In this document: one piece after another, positions 44,963 through 57,400 of the stretch
Numbering within the stretch: position 1 is the first letter of the stretch
Layout of the letters: each line of letters starts with the position of its first letter
Assembly: GCA_037178675.1 (NCBI GenBank)
Contig: JAYMGJ010000206.1
Coordinates: forward strand, 124,001-188,000
DNA: 64,000 bases
Reading direction: 5' to 3'
Origin: Scleroderma bovista
Lineage: Eukaryota; Basidiomycota; Agaricomycetes; Boletales; Sclerodermataceae
Translations under genes and position numbers: made by a program
The notes under the pieces: model-generated
Told to the model about the DNA's origin: nothing
The model's input: only the letters and a program-made list of their open reading frames with translations
Databases searched by the model: none

Positions 44963-47900
44963 TTAGGCATCCCAATCATCTAGCGTGAATGCCAGTATTC
45001 CAAATGTACGTGCAGCATCGGACGGCCCACTGGCCAGGGTTTCTGCGCCTCTCCTGATATACCGTACAACACTATCCAACTCCGATGACAGCTTCTCTAG
45101 TTGCTCTGACAGATCTTCCTGTGCAATAGATGGTACTGCAACAGAAAAAGAAGTCTCGGGTGCTTCCTTGAGTTCTTCTGCATCAAGGTCCGTGTCAGAA
45201 TCATCGTCATCATCATCAGAACTTGTTCTCGGTTGGGAAAAAGTAATGACATTCTGGCGAATGCGCCTCTGACGACGACTCCTGTGGCGCCGCATACTGA
45301 CCGACAGCCGTAAAATGTCATGTGTCGTATCGCCCACAAAGGTTGTGAAGATGCTTCGAAAGTGGAGGCACATGTCCAATACTGATATGATGGCTTTTGA
45401 TATCTCCAACGTCTGCGGCGGCCATTTGAAATCCGTTCGTTCTAAAATAGGTACAAGATAAACTTACGCTGGGGTGCAGGAAACATTTACGTAGAAGGGT
45501 CTCAAGGCTAAAAAGTTTTAGTGCATTTATCACGACAAAAATATGATCTCACTGTTCATCGTGAGCCGTGATCGTCTTGTCTAAAGATGTCACTCCATTG
45601 AGGATTTTTTCGAACGCGAGTAGTTCTGAGCGTATGACCTGTGTCCTATTGAGCAACCAATCATAGCGAGATCCGGACACATACAAAAGTTGTCAGGAAG
45701 TCGAATATCGTACTGGAAAGAAATATCAAGACGGGATAAAACTATAAACGTGGGGACATACTTAACAAACCACGATAACTTTCCGCGCACGGCATAGAAA
45801 ACCTTGAGTTCGTTCCTCAGCCCGACATTGGAGACAGTGTCCCTCAACAGTATCCGGTCCAATACGCTCTTCGCTCTCCGAACTTGGAGAAGGAAGATAA
45901 AGATGGAGCAGTAGCTCTGCAGTACATTCGGAGTGAAAATGTAAGCCAACGGGTACGAGACGGCGTATTCGACAAGCAGATCATCAATTGCCCTCATAGT
46001 CTTGGTGACGGAGGCTGCTTTGTTGCCTCTGTAGGACAATCGCACAAGAGATGGTTCGATCCAGATGGATCTACTTGATTCCATGACATCACTGAAAGCA
46101 CTGTTGAGTGAGTGAAAGTCATTCCAATATTGCTGACTGTCCATCTGCGTGTTCAGTATTCAGATTCACAACACGCCCGATATGGTTGGATGGGCTGACC
46201 TTCGCAAACAGAATGTCAGTAAAATTAGTGATATCATCACCTCGAGTCATCAGGAATAGCCCGTTTATAGCCGCAACATGCCAAGGAAGATCACAGTTTT
46301 CTATCAGCACACGAGACAGCCTCATTCCAACAGCGGAACAATAAGCGGAGATTTCGTCTGAAATGAGGCGGGACAACGATTGACAGTCCCTAGAAATCAT
46401 GGAGTTGGCCTCCACAAGAGCTGCGAACGAGCTCCACCTCAACAACGTGCTGAGTTCGCTAGCGTGTTCCGCAGATAAATGAGTCCCCATCGTGCGAAGA
46501 AGGCCCACGGCCTTCCCGCCGCTGAGGATTTGATCAACCGCCCGCTCTAAGAATATCGGGATAGCTGACTGAGATTTCTGATGACCTTCTAGAGTGGCAG
46601 GTTTCCGCAGGACATAGCCATCGGACCAAAAGTCGGAGTCCATAATCTGGAGCTCGTTATCCTCGATAAAGAACTCCTCATCAAGGGTCTGTGCATCAGC
46701 AGAATCCCAGGGTGTTCGAATGGGCATTCCGTCTATCAGCCATTTGCCCACCATCTCCCACATGGGTTCAACCGTCCTAGCAAAAACAATTGAGAGGGAA
46801 TGTGATGTCTGAGCGTTGCCCATCGCTGCCTGCTCTTCAGTTGCTTGCAGGAGAAGGTCGAGAAGAAGGGACGAAACGACTGATGGTGGAATCCTCGTAG
46901 GCATGTTGGCCATGTTCCACACGGCAAGATCGAGCCTATCATGAGACTGACAGATGTATGCAACTACATGGTGGAGCAAGTTGAGCAGGACGTCAAATGT
47001 CCCGGTGAACATGTCACGAACGTCCTTGTCCAGTCGAAGCAAGCTCACGACGAGAGGGTCACCCATTCCTGCAGACGCACGACATATGGCTTGTTCCTTC
47101 TCAGCACACCAGCTGTCGAAGGTTCGTATTTGTGCGTCCACAGCGTCGGCGAGTGCTTCGATAGTGCGCGACTTGATACTGTGAGAGAGGAGATGCGCCG
47201 AACTAGGCGAGGGGTTGCATGCCAATAACATATTATGGCCAATTGCAGAGGCAAACTTACGCAGATGGCACACAGTTGTCGAGACCTCAGCGAAAGAGGA
47301 CAAGATCGAAGTCTGGGCGGTCAGAGTGAAGTGTAACAGACGGGGAGCGGTTGGGGAGGGCTATTGAGAGCATCAAATACTTTTCGTGTACCATGAGAGT
47401 TGTTGTACATACCACAGAGCAGAAAGTATCCGTTGTAGTGTAGATCATGATGTTTTTCCGTCCTTGAAGACACATCAGTACTTCCCGTACTGCATCTCGC
47501 TCATGGATATATTTCTGCTCAGTAGATCAGTATTCCAGACACATGGCTGGAGAATAGTGGTAACATACCTCTCGTTCTGGACCTACTAATGAAAGGGCTC
47601 CCTTCTCTCCGAGAGCTCGAAGCATCGCAGGGCCTGTGATATATCACATCAATCAATGTCGTTAGGAAGAATCTCTCTGAATCTGGCTCACCGAGAGTGG
47701 ATGGGTCTCCTATGTCAAACGGTCGGCTCACATCTACGTCAATACGCCAGTCATCCCTCCAGTACTGTTGTGCCTTGAGTTCCCCAAGGATGTCCAAGCC
47801 ACTGTGAATGCTGTGAGGGACGATCCTCCGTGAGGTATCGGATTCTTCCCCAGGCTGTGTAAATTCTTCAGGAGACTGCTGCAACTCAACCTCAACCTCG

Positions 47901-48812
47901 TCCTCCAGCGAGTCTGATTCATCCCATGGAGACAAAGAGGAAGTGCTTCCGGTGCTCCTAGTCTCCCAGCCCTCGACTGTACTCCAAGAGGGTAGTCCAT
48001 ACACACCTTCCCAGTGTTGGCCCTCAAACGGCTCCTCTGTGAGAATGTCTTTCCACGTTATAGGAGGTTCTATTTTCGATGGGTCTATTTCATTATAAGT
48101 CTCCGCAAATGCCAGTGTCGATCGACTCGGGGGAACAGACATCAATAGCTGTGACGGACACAGATAAGACCAGGAACAAGTAACCAAAATTCACGTACGA
48201 GCAGTTGCAAGTGATCAGGGAGGTGGGAAAGCTAAGCCGTGGATCAGTTTGTAAGACGCAGATGCAATGGAGATTCACTTTAATCTCCTCGTCAAGATCC
48301 GTTAGCTCCTTTGCTTGTTCATTGACCTTTGCGTATGCTTTTTCAAGTGCGGCTGCCAAGGTATCTTGGTTATTGATTTGAGCTTTCTGTATATGTCTGC
48401 AGATTACACCGTAAATATGCAGGATGTAGACAAGACGAAAACATTGACACTACCCTCTGAAATGGCTGCTTATCAGGTTCATATCTGTGCTTGCCCCACC
48501 CTTGGTCGCATGCTCCAAATTCTTGAGGACAAAATCAACTGCAATACGAAAGTTCTCTGGGTCGTTTTCCGGAGACAGGCCAGTGATGCGGGTAACAAGC
48601 ACTTGGCACAGAGGAAGCAGACGATTGACTTGCCGTATTGCTGGACGCGATACCCTTGAACTCGGACGCGACACTCGTGATTGGGGTCTCAGTGAAGTAC
48701 TTGATGCTGGTCTTGCTGCAGATAAACTCGAAGGAGGTCGGTATGACAAGCTTGACGATGGACGCTGTGCCCGTGATTGAGGGCGCGCATGACCAGACAA
48801 CGGAGTGTGCAT
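44963..48812 (-). CDS. Gamma-tubulin complex component, GCP5-like
   Basis: A long multi-exon gene from ATG 48812 (MHTPLSGHARPQSRAQRPSS) to the stop at 44963, at least nine exons. After a Ser/Arg-rich tail comes TRITGLSPENDPENFRIAVD (about residue 75). Further on is a coiled segment, then ITWKDILTEEPFEGQHWEGV, the N-terminal signature of GCP5-type proteins. The GRIP1 end contains WEMVGKWLIDGMPIRTPWDS and EEFFIEDN, followed by MDSDFWSDGYVLR, strongly GCP5-like. The GRIP2 part (about 46140-44970) has the segment YWNDFHSLNSAFSDVMESS, YPLAYIFTPNVLQSYCSIF and FLLQVRRAKSVLDRILLRD, and the domain is followed by an acidic DDDDDDSDTDLDAEE linker. These proteins form the gamma-tubulin ring complex that nucleates microtubules at spindle pole bodies. 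GCP6 or GCP4 are less likely alternatives. Not every exon edge was resolved. Confidence 0.72.
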
Positions 48813-48969
48813 TTCTCTGGGCTACAAGATCTTGGGCATAGTTGTAGGGGTAGTAAGTTGAAGTTCCAGGTTTTGTGTCACTTGCAAGTCACGTGGATTG
48901 TGAGGTTCAAACATGGTCAGGAGCCAAAGAGTTCGTTTCTTCCATTCAACTTGCCAGGTCACTTGCGAG
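48813..48969. promoter_or_regulatory. Divergent promoter, GCP5-like / MGM101
   Basis: Only 157 bp separate the two start codons, so the two genes very probably share a bidirectional promoter. An in-frame ATG at 48913 would shorten it to 100 bp. Confidence 0.5.
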
Positions 48970-50029
48970 ATGTCTGTTTTCGTTCACAGCGCGTGCAGGG
49001 CGAGCTTAGCAGCGCGTCGTTCCTCAGTTATACAAGCAACCACAAGACTACGAACTTACGCTGCATCAACGCGAAGCTCCCCGAAAAAGTCACCCCTCAC
49101 AACTAAGGCAGCAGCAAGTACGACGGCCAAGGACGTAGATAGCTCCAAGGGAACAGAGAGTGTACCAAATACAGGTGATATATTTGAGCCAGACGCCGAA
49201 ACACTGTCAGAGGCAGTGGCCTCAGCTTCTACCGCATCCTTCACGCCCCCACACTCCCCGTTCGTTGGCGAGTTGCCACCAGGGAACGATGCGCTTAGTA
49301 CGGACTGGTCACGAAGTTATCATGGCTTGTCCACACAGTCATTTTCCCGAGAAATTGCGGATGTATTGCTTACGCCTATCGATGAAATGGATATCGAAGT
49401 CAAGCCTGGTAAGCACGACACGCATCCTAATAGACCTTGAATTGGAGTCTTTTATTATCTAGATGGGTTGATTTATCTACCAGAGATCAAGTACCGCCGT
49501 ATACTTAACAAAGCATTTGGACCGGGTGGTTGGGGCCTCGCTCCAAGGACCGAAACCAATGTTGGTCCAAGGGTTGTCAGCAGAGAGTATGCACTGGTAT
49601 GTCTGGGAAGGTACGTCCTTTCTCTCTCTTTCTATTTTCGTTTCTTTGACGTTCCCGATGTATTTATAGGCTGGTAGCGATAGCCAGAGGCGAACAAGAG
49701 TATTTCGATCCCGCTGGCATTCCTACAGCTACAGAAGCTTGCAAAAGTAATGCTCTGATGCGTTGTTGCAAAGACCTCGGTATAGCCAGTGAACTGTGGT
49801 GCGTGTGATACGCTCTTTCGTTTACTCTCGATTCGATTTTTCCAAGGGATCCTCGTTTCATTCGCGAGTTCAAGGAGAAACATTGTGCTGAAGTGTGGGG
49901 GGAACATGTAACGACTAGGAAAAAGTAAGTATCGTTAGACTCTCGTTTATTTTACTTATTCTCGCAAATAGGAAGAAGCTCTGGAGGCGCAAAGATCAAC
50001 CCAAATTAGACTATCCATACAAAGAGTAG
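48970..50029 (+). CDS. MGM101: Mitochondrial genome maintenance protein Mgm101
   Basis: Five exons in frame: 48970-49408, 49463-49610, 49670-49798, 49847-49924 and 49972-50029; 852 nt, 283 aa. Mgm101 is a Rad52-like single-strand annealing protein needed for mitochondrial DNA recombination and repair. The N-terminus ([19 protein letters not shown]) is a basic mitochondrial presequence; an alternative ATG lies 57 nt upstream. Residues 30-140 are Ser/Thr/Ala-rich and poorly conserved. The core reads [48 protein letters not shown] and [20 protein letters not shown]. It continues [20 protein letters not shown] and ends in the Lys/Arg-rich [20 protein letters not shown], as in known Mgm101 proteins. 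No frame break. Confidence 0.95.
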
Positions 50030-50880
50030 ACTGCATACATCCACACCTCACAGTTTATTTGATCCCCATTGCACTAACTAGCGCTGAATGCCCCGGAAGG
50101 ATTCGCTACAGTTGCTTCACCCGTCAACTTTCCATTAGTGACAGTCCTTTTGTTGTCTTGGGCATGAAGCTTTGGCGCCTACAGTCCTTGAGCCACCAAA
50201 AAGTTTGTCTCATGGTGGACCTAACGCGTGGCGGAATGTACTTCCAGTCAGCCCTGACTCGCAGCTTTGATTTTCTCATGCAAAATCGTGGAGGTAGGAT
50301 CTGCGTTAGATAAGGTAAAGCGTCCAGACGGGGGTAACGTTCGGTAAGCGATTCTTCTAAATGCGAGGTAAGTCGATGCCCCTCCCTGCGTGATCTCTGG
50401 AGGGCATATCACCTTTTCAATAATTTCCCCGCCCCGAATTAACTCGAAGACTAAAAATCCTCTTGGTCGTTACACTTATCACAGGAAATTACAGCCAAAT
50501 GCTGCTCGTTTTCCACCGGTCGAACACTTACTTTGCAATATCAATTTCAACTCTTAATCGCATTGGCAAACCTATGTAAGGTTTTCGCGCTCGAATCCAG
50601 CTGTATGAGCGCTGGGCGTACAAACACTTAGCATAGGCTGTGAAAGACATGATATCACAAAATGGCTACGGTGATGGTGTAAAGGTTGAGCTACAGCTGT
50701 GCATTTCCAACTTCCGAATGCTTTTGAAAATGGATTGGTCTACCGACCACTGGAGAGCACCTCAAACGAACTCGACATTCTTGTACCCTGATCCAACTTA
50801 CATACATATTCTACATCATAAACAGCAATGACATGGGAAGTATACCAATTCATCGAGATCATTTCATAAATTAGTATATG
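50030..50880. other. Intergenic next to the pheromone receptor, no pheromone gene seen
   Basis: Frames of 60-85 codons occur on the plus strand but lack a C-terminal CaaX box. I looked through both strands for Cys plus three residues before a stop; the only hit on the minus strand (CNFL at about 50479-50493) has no upstream Met. No gene is called. Confidence 0.45.
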
Positions 50881-52339
50881 CTATACTATAATGGTAAGAT
50901 CAGATCCTGGAATGGAATTAACATCACTTTGGGAAGCAAAGGCAGGCAGGTCCTCAAATGAGATATTTGGTAGTATAAGTAGTACCGAGCCACCTCTCGG
51001 TTGAGCAGGAAACAGCACCACTTTGTTTCCACCATAGGTAGCCTGCATTGACAAAGCCCTTCATGTAAAACATCAATCCCAGCTCGCTTAACGGAGTTAG
51101 GAGGAGACATACTTTCCGGTCGTATTTCTAGAAGCTGATCGGATAGAACTCAGACCCACATGACGAGTAAGGGTCTGAAAAACATGACCGTAGCCGTCTC
51201 TCACCTCCCTACCCCACCCAAAGAACATGAAGAGGATAAATGCACAAAAAACATAGGACCACCTTGAGAACTCTAATCCAAGAACAGTATTTGAAGAGTT
51301 CCGCCAAACAACTGTTGGAAACTGTCCGACATGCGAAAAATCCTTGTGGGTAACTTCCCAGGATATGTAAGGGACGATCTGAGATGTGGTGTTTAGTATC
51401 ATGCTGTAAACTCCCAGTGGTATTGTGAATGCTATCTCAACCGTGCAAACTGCCATAAGGCGACAATAGTGTCCTGTGGTGATGTTGGGACTAGATTGTA
51501 GCATGGCCTTGAGCCTTTGTTTGTGAATTGAAGCCTGATGAAAGGTGAGGACTAATTGGTTGAATGTCACGATTACCATCAACGACCAGAGTTTTGTTGA
51601 CCAACCAGCATAAACCATAGTTATCATACCAATAACAGCCGGCCACATGAAAACAAGAAAATATGCTGCAACCGTGTTGACTGTCACTGGCCAGCATCCT
51701 ACTTCCTCGTATATATCGAATCGGTGACCTTGAACAACATAATCTGTCGCTTTCAGTTTAGACTACTTATATGGAAGGGCAAGAACTCACACAAAGCCAT
51801 CGCAACACAGGGAAATCCGACGCCGATCGAAATATCGGTGCAAATCTCCCGCCTTTTCTGAACACAGTATCAGCTCGAGCCATGTCTGTCGAGTAAATAG
51901 AACCTTACCTCCTTGCTTTCCCGGGACAGAGACTGCAGTTTTGTGATGTAGTAGAGACGACGGATGATGCACAATGATGACGCAGGAATACCAGCATTTC
52001 CACCGATGAGATAGTAAGACACTGGATTCAGACCAGTTACAACAAACAGAAATAAGATAGATAGAGATGTACCTATATCACACCATACAGGTGCCCAGTT
52101 GGTCACATTGTCCTTCCACACGATGGAGTTGATAAAAAGGATGAGACATCCGAAATTTGTCCAAATCAGATACATGCATACTCCTGTGTTCCATGCTACA
52201 TTATTTTTGAACAAATGGATACTTGATACAGGGTACTAAGTGACTTACATTGCAGATGCCAGGGCAAGGGGATGGATGTTAAGATAACACCGGTGAAGGA
52301 CAGCACTGAGAAGGCAGTATTGGAAGGCGAAGAAACCAT
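50881..52339 (-). CDS. STE3: STE3-type pheromone receptor (B mating-type candidate)
   Basis: The exons are 52339-52249, 52195-52073, 52021-51909, 51857-51791, 51743 to about 51119, and a C-terminal exon ending near 50881-50886. It is a seven-TM G-protein-coupled receptor for lipopeptide mating pheromones. Clear STE3 features are LPWHLQSWNTGVCMYLIWTN and NSIVWKDNVTNWAPVWCDI, then GIPASSLCIIRRLYYI. Next come YYVVQGHRFDIYEEVGCWPV, MWPAVIGMITMVYAG, FHQASIHKQRLKAML and YCRLMAVCTVEIAFTIPLGV. TM7 contains SRWSYVFCAFILFMFFGWGR, followed by the cytoplasmic tail. The intron phases match from exon to exon. The reading frame of the last exon is ambiguous. In Agaricomycetes such receptors define B mating-type specificity, but non-mating receptor copies also occur. 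Confidence 0.95.
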
Positions 52340-53444
52340 TTCCTTACGATAGCGAAAGCGAATACCTTTCGGACGGCCTACTTATGGATCTTGGAGAGCG
52401 CTTATTAATCCAGGCATATTGAAGGAGTGCAAACTTGGATTTCGCTGGCCCATTAAGGAATAAGTCTTTGCCCTGTCGAGTCGATATCCGAGGCGTGATA
52501 CTATAGCCTATAGAGTAAATAGCAGAACGAGTATCTTGAAGCAGATTTATTTTTAGCTGTTCCGAGTTGTTAGAGGCCGCCGCCGTTAGCAACCCGGCGG
52601 CGGGCTCAGCCAGAACAGACAAACGAATACAAGACTGGTACAAGAACTCACCTGGTGATTCCGGGAGTATAAATCATATCTCCAGAGTCATAGCCTTGAA
52701 TCATATTACTTCCCCTGAATTTGACCTGAATACAAGGAATCTAATACCATAGTCTCTCAGGTCGCATGGGCAAACACAGCAGTGACCAGCGCTCCGTCAA
52801 TTATGTAATATGCAATGATGGGGACCGCGCCCCTCAACTTGCAAAGAACACTGACCACGATTGGTTAGGTTATGTATACTGGCCAGCTGTCGATCTGAGG
52901 GCCGTAAAGGGGTGTTCAGAATGATATCTTTGTCAACTAAACTCTGCGAATGCGGTGTGGGTTAGGATGCGGAATTCCTTCGATGGAATTTTCAGTAGCC
53001 GCCGGCACCTGAGAAACTCGTACCAAGGCAAGGAATTGATGGGTGGCTTTGTTGGATGAACTCCCCCCTTGTTTTCTCGTTGTAGTCTGGTTCAGCAGAG
53101 CGAACGACGCGCCCTTGTGCTTCATCCGTACGATGGCGCTTGTCCGGTTTGCCAGAGGCCGTTTAAAGGAGGCTCCTACAGGGCCACAGTCCTTTAGTAG
53201 TACTGTAGGAGACGGTATCACGAGGAGGCAATGATAGCATTGACTCAAAGACAACAAGAATGGGTCAGAACGGAAATGATGCTCCTGCCGTCAGATCATC
53301 TCGACATTCCAAAGCCAAAGCCTGGGGAAGGTAGTCGCTCATCTCGTACTATAAACTCCGATAACGACTCACAGGAAGTGATATGGTGCATCTTGGCAAG
53401 ACTGCCCGCTCACTTCGGGCTCTATTACTCCCACATTTACCATC
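52340..53444. other. 1.1-kb intergenic between pheromone receptor and thioesterase
   Basis: No supported gene. One CaaX-like end (CNMQ, about 52806-52820 plus) is preceded by an in-frame stop only seven codons upstream. Two 60-100 codon frames near 52937-53257 on opposite strands have no domain. A palindromic gccgccgccgttag / cggcggcgggct stretch lies at 52576-52606. Confidence 0.4.
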
Positions 53445-54234
53445 ATGGATGCAAAAGAACGGGTCGACATTTCCCTCATAGGTGGTAATGCCTCAACCGA
53501 TCTCAAGCAGTCCTTCTTCGACATTTTCTATGAGCAACTTGCCAGTCCCAAGGGAGCCAAAGGTTTCGAGTCCGAGATTGCCTCTAGAATCGTATGGAAA
53601 GAGATGTCATTGCTGAAAATGGCGGAAGAGTCAGAAAAGCTCGAGGGCCGTACTGTCTTTGAAATCACAGTCGAAGACGGTGTGTATGGGTTTTGCTCGT
53701 CCTTTGCCTGTCCTTTGGGTAATCCTGGGCGTTGACATCTCCCTGTCTATCGTATCCCACAGACATGGTCAATCCAGCTGGAGCACTACATGGCGGCTGC
53801 TCCGCATTACTGATAAACAGGCATGTCCTACCGTCGCAACTGTGGTCCCGACTGACCGGCTTGCTCAGCTGTTCGACGATGCCCATTGCCCTACTTAGCT
53901 TGGCTGTTACAGGTCGAGCTGAATTCGGGGCGTCACAGTCCCTGAGTATCGTATACCATTCCCCAGCTATGCTGTACGTCTGACCGCATCGATCGGCTCT
54001 CATCCACCACTTGATATTGGGCTTTCAGGGGTGACCGACTCCGTATCATAGGTACGACCTTGAGCGTAGGGAGTCGCATATTGTCTTCCCGGTGTGAGGT
54101 ATATTCACGATCCATTGGTTTCCATCTATATCTTACCTGCCCTGGAGATCTGGAATGCTACGAAGCACCGACTGATAGCAACTGGGGTCCATACCAAGAT
54201 GCCTGCCTCAGTATCCAAGCCAGACTCTACATAA
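53445..54234 (+). CDS. Hotdog-fold thioesterase (PaaI / ACOT13-like)
   Basis: Five exons in frame: 53445-53679, 53763-53820, 53869-53973, 54029-54098 and 54148-54234; 555 nt, 184 aa. The conserved core is DMVNPAGALHGGCSALLI (helix with the HGG motif, about residues 79-96). It is followed by GRAEFGASQSLSIVYHSPAM, LRIIGTTLSVGSRILSSRCE and the closing strand IWNATKHRLIATGVHTKM. This is the PaaI/ACOT13 arrangement of acyl-CoA thioesterases; substrate unknown. There is no targeting signal visible. Intron 2 appears to begin with GC (AG then gcatgt) because only that boundary preserves the frame. Confidence 0.82.
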
Positions 54235-54487
54235 ATAAACTGTAATCGGTCGTCTCACTGATTCATTGCATATATACAGCGCTGCCTAGGCCATTATTCG
54301 AAACACCTAAGCCCTACTAGGAATTGAACACTGCCAAAAGATCCGTATCTGCGTGGCATCCGAAAAAAGGGAACGTTGAGGTTGTAAATACGGTACTAGG
54401 TAGAAAATGAGCGTTGAAATCGAGTGCAATGTTCTCTGTAAAATATTATATTTAGATCATTGATTCTTCCCGGCTCCCCCCATCTTC

Positions 54488-57400
54488 TTAGCGGAGGGCA
54501 GTCCTTTCATGACGTTGAGATCCGTGTCCCATTGAACGCAGAATATCTTTACGTCTATCTTCCCAGGCCTTCAAAGCCTTAAGAAGTAGCACAATCTTGT
54601 CTCTCTTGCCCTGTCGGACGTCATTGATGCTGACGCTGTCCACTTTCACGTCGTTGTCGAGGAGGAAGTCGAAGAGACGAAAAAGACCTTCCAATTTGTC
54701 ATCACTGGGTCCAGATGGGAACGCCGAATCGGCGACGGGTGGTGACGTAGGTTTTCCAACCACAGCCTCAGCCAGTCGCAGAATCCCGAGACCCCCGAAG
54801 AGAGGCCCAGCTGGATCAACCACTTGAAGTGATTGTGGCAAGTGCGAGTTCGCCCAATTAATCAAGTCGATGCTGCTCTGCTGAGAAATTAGTATATGTG
54901 GAAAATGCGTGCAAGGTTGTACTAACCCCGTCACTGGAGGTTGTTGTTCGACGATTTTCTCTCGACGGTCGAGGAGGGGCGAGTTTAGACAATTTTGGTG
55001 TTGAAGTATTAGAGGCCGTCATCCCAGCATCACCGGTGTCACCATGACCAAGAACCATCACATCATTGCTGAGGTTGTCACTTGGTTGGGATTCAGCTTC
55101 GGCATCATTGTCTACAGAGGGGATACCCATAAGAATACGAGCATCCCGCGTGGACAATTGATTGGGATTTTCACGCCTCAGCGCTTTTTGCATGGCATCT
55201 CGTGCCGTGGGCGAGGGAGGTCGGGGTGCAGGATTCATAGCCTGTGCGACCGCCAGTGGTATGGTGGGGATGTTTACCGACGACACTACGGGCTCTGCAG
55301 GGACATTCAGTATCTCGCAGTGACGCAGAAAAAGTATGTACGAACTAGAGTAGTCTCTGCCAATAGTGGCTTTCATGATCGCTTTCATCCACTCACGCAC
55401 AACCAACTGTTCCTCAGAGCTGAAACAGTGCGTCTTGTCAGTTTCGTGGACAATCCGGAAACCATAACGACCAGGATCAACTTTCTCGTCCGCTATAACC
55501 TTGTAACCAGTGACATTGATATAACCCTTGATTTTCGTCTCCTGCAATGAGGTTTATGAGCGCCTAAAAAACTGAGCCTAATCTGCAACAGCCTTACCGT
55601 CTTGTTTTGACTACGCAAAATATAGAGATGAGGACCTTTGATAATAAAATATCTGAGCTTCCAGGTATTATAATGATCACCCTTTTTCCGCATCCATCCG
55701 GCATGATCTGCTTGGCCGATCTGCTCAATGACACTCTTGCCAGGGGCAAGTGTCGTGGGAGAACGTATAACGGGCTTCACATCTCCCGAAGTCGAAAGCG
55801 TACGAGACCTTTTAGAGAGTGCCATCGAGTCCCTAGAATTACGATTACTGCCGAAGGCTTCCTCGATGGGACTGCCAAAGAATTTCTCCTTCTCCTTTTC
55901 TCTCTTGTTGTGGTCATTAGCATCACTGCCGAACCGTAAGCCGTTGGAAAGGCCATCCGATGTCGATGGGCGCGCAGAGGGTTTTCGGTACAGCTTCGAA
56001 AAGCTCAATGCGGACCCCTTATCTGCCTTCTCTGCCTGGACATTCTCGTCTAGTATTGTCCTACGGAAAAACAAATACGGTGAGTGCCATCCCGTCATCC
56101 GAACAAAGGTGCTAACTGCGATACGCACGAAGTGATCCGTGGCGGCGGTTTCCGCGACCTCCCTATGGTAGTAGGGAACGACGCGCCGAACAAGCTCAGC
56201 CGCTCAGAACCTTTATTGGTATTGGCAGTATCCGCACCACGCCTGCGACTCGGGCGGCTCGAGAGAGACGTGTCATCAGAGGATACACGCTTTGGCTTCG
56301 GTGAGGCTGTCAACGACGAAGAACCATCCTTGCAGACACCCAAAGATTCCACTCTGTCCTTTCCAGGCGTCGGTGATTCCGCCGAACGCCCGAATAAACG
56401 ACGACGCTGCTTTGAAGAGGGAGCAGTCTCGCCCTGTGAAAGCTTCCTGTCATTCGATGGTCAGAGGGAGCGAAGAACCTAGGACTTACGTCACTCATGG
56501 CACCACGATCGCCATCCTCTGTAGGTGCGCGCGACCCATCAGCGCTGCCCTGGCCATGTCTATCAAGGGCCGTGTCGCTAGGTGACGTTACCAGATGCAC
56601 AGAGCGGGGGAGGCCCAGACCCAGCCCAGTCGTGCCGATCAGGGTGGCCTTCTCAATGGCAGTGGCCAGGCCGGAATTCCCATCGACTGATGACCCTCTC
56701 AACGACCCCTTGAGCGAGACACCAGTACTGGAGAGATTCGACACGCGTTTGGGAACGACTGCGCTTACGTTGGCCTCTGGCTTTGGGCTCTCAGGACGTG
56801 TGCTGGAGCTCAAAAGGACTGAAGTTGGCGCTGCAACAGCTGCCGCTGCAGCCTGGGCAGCTGCCATGCTCGTGGCAAACAAGGGGCTATTCAGGGACTG
56901 TGAAATCGATCCGTTGCGCGAATGTGCGTACGAATATGTCTGGGCGACTGAGGGCGCTAACGACTGTATATGGGTGTGCGTGGGTGTGTGAACCGGAGAA
57001 GGTGAAATAGCTTGAGTCTCAGAAAGAGGGGTGGGTGGTGGGCGCCGGAGGTCAGCGATGGCGTTGGCAATGCGCATACGTTTCCCGAAAGCAACGATGC
57101 CAATCTCAGCTTTGAGAAGATTGATGTCGAGCTCGAGGAGGACATCCCCAGTGATTTCTTGCTCTGGAGAACCAAAAATATGATCAGCGACCGCTCATTC
57201 ATATCCATATGATTAACTTGCCAATGAACTTCTCGCATACATCCTGAGCGAACCCTTTAGACTTCAACCACTCGGCGACTTCCTCAACGCTCCACTCCAC
57301 CGGAGGTGTCGCCTTCTTTCCAGCCTCCATCTCAGATAGCGATGGCTGCAAAGCGCCCTGCGAGGGTTTGGCAGCGAATAGCGCGGTATTGTTCCTGGAC

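Noticed and set aside
50059..50313. 84-codon frame ending CVR next to the receptor, considered as a pheromone precursor
   Set aside because: Only two residues follow the Cys, so it is not a CaaX box, and the frame has many Cys and hydrophobic residues unlike precursors.
50479..50493. Possible CaaX end (CNFL, minus strand) near the STE3 receptor
   Set aside because: No Met precedes it before an in-frame stop, and N-F are poor aliphatic positions.
52806..52820. Possible pheromone CaaX end (CNMQ, plus strand) near the STE3 receptor
   Set aside because: An in-frame stop lies seven codons upstream and no start codon intervenes.
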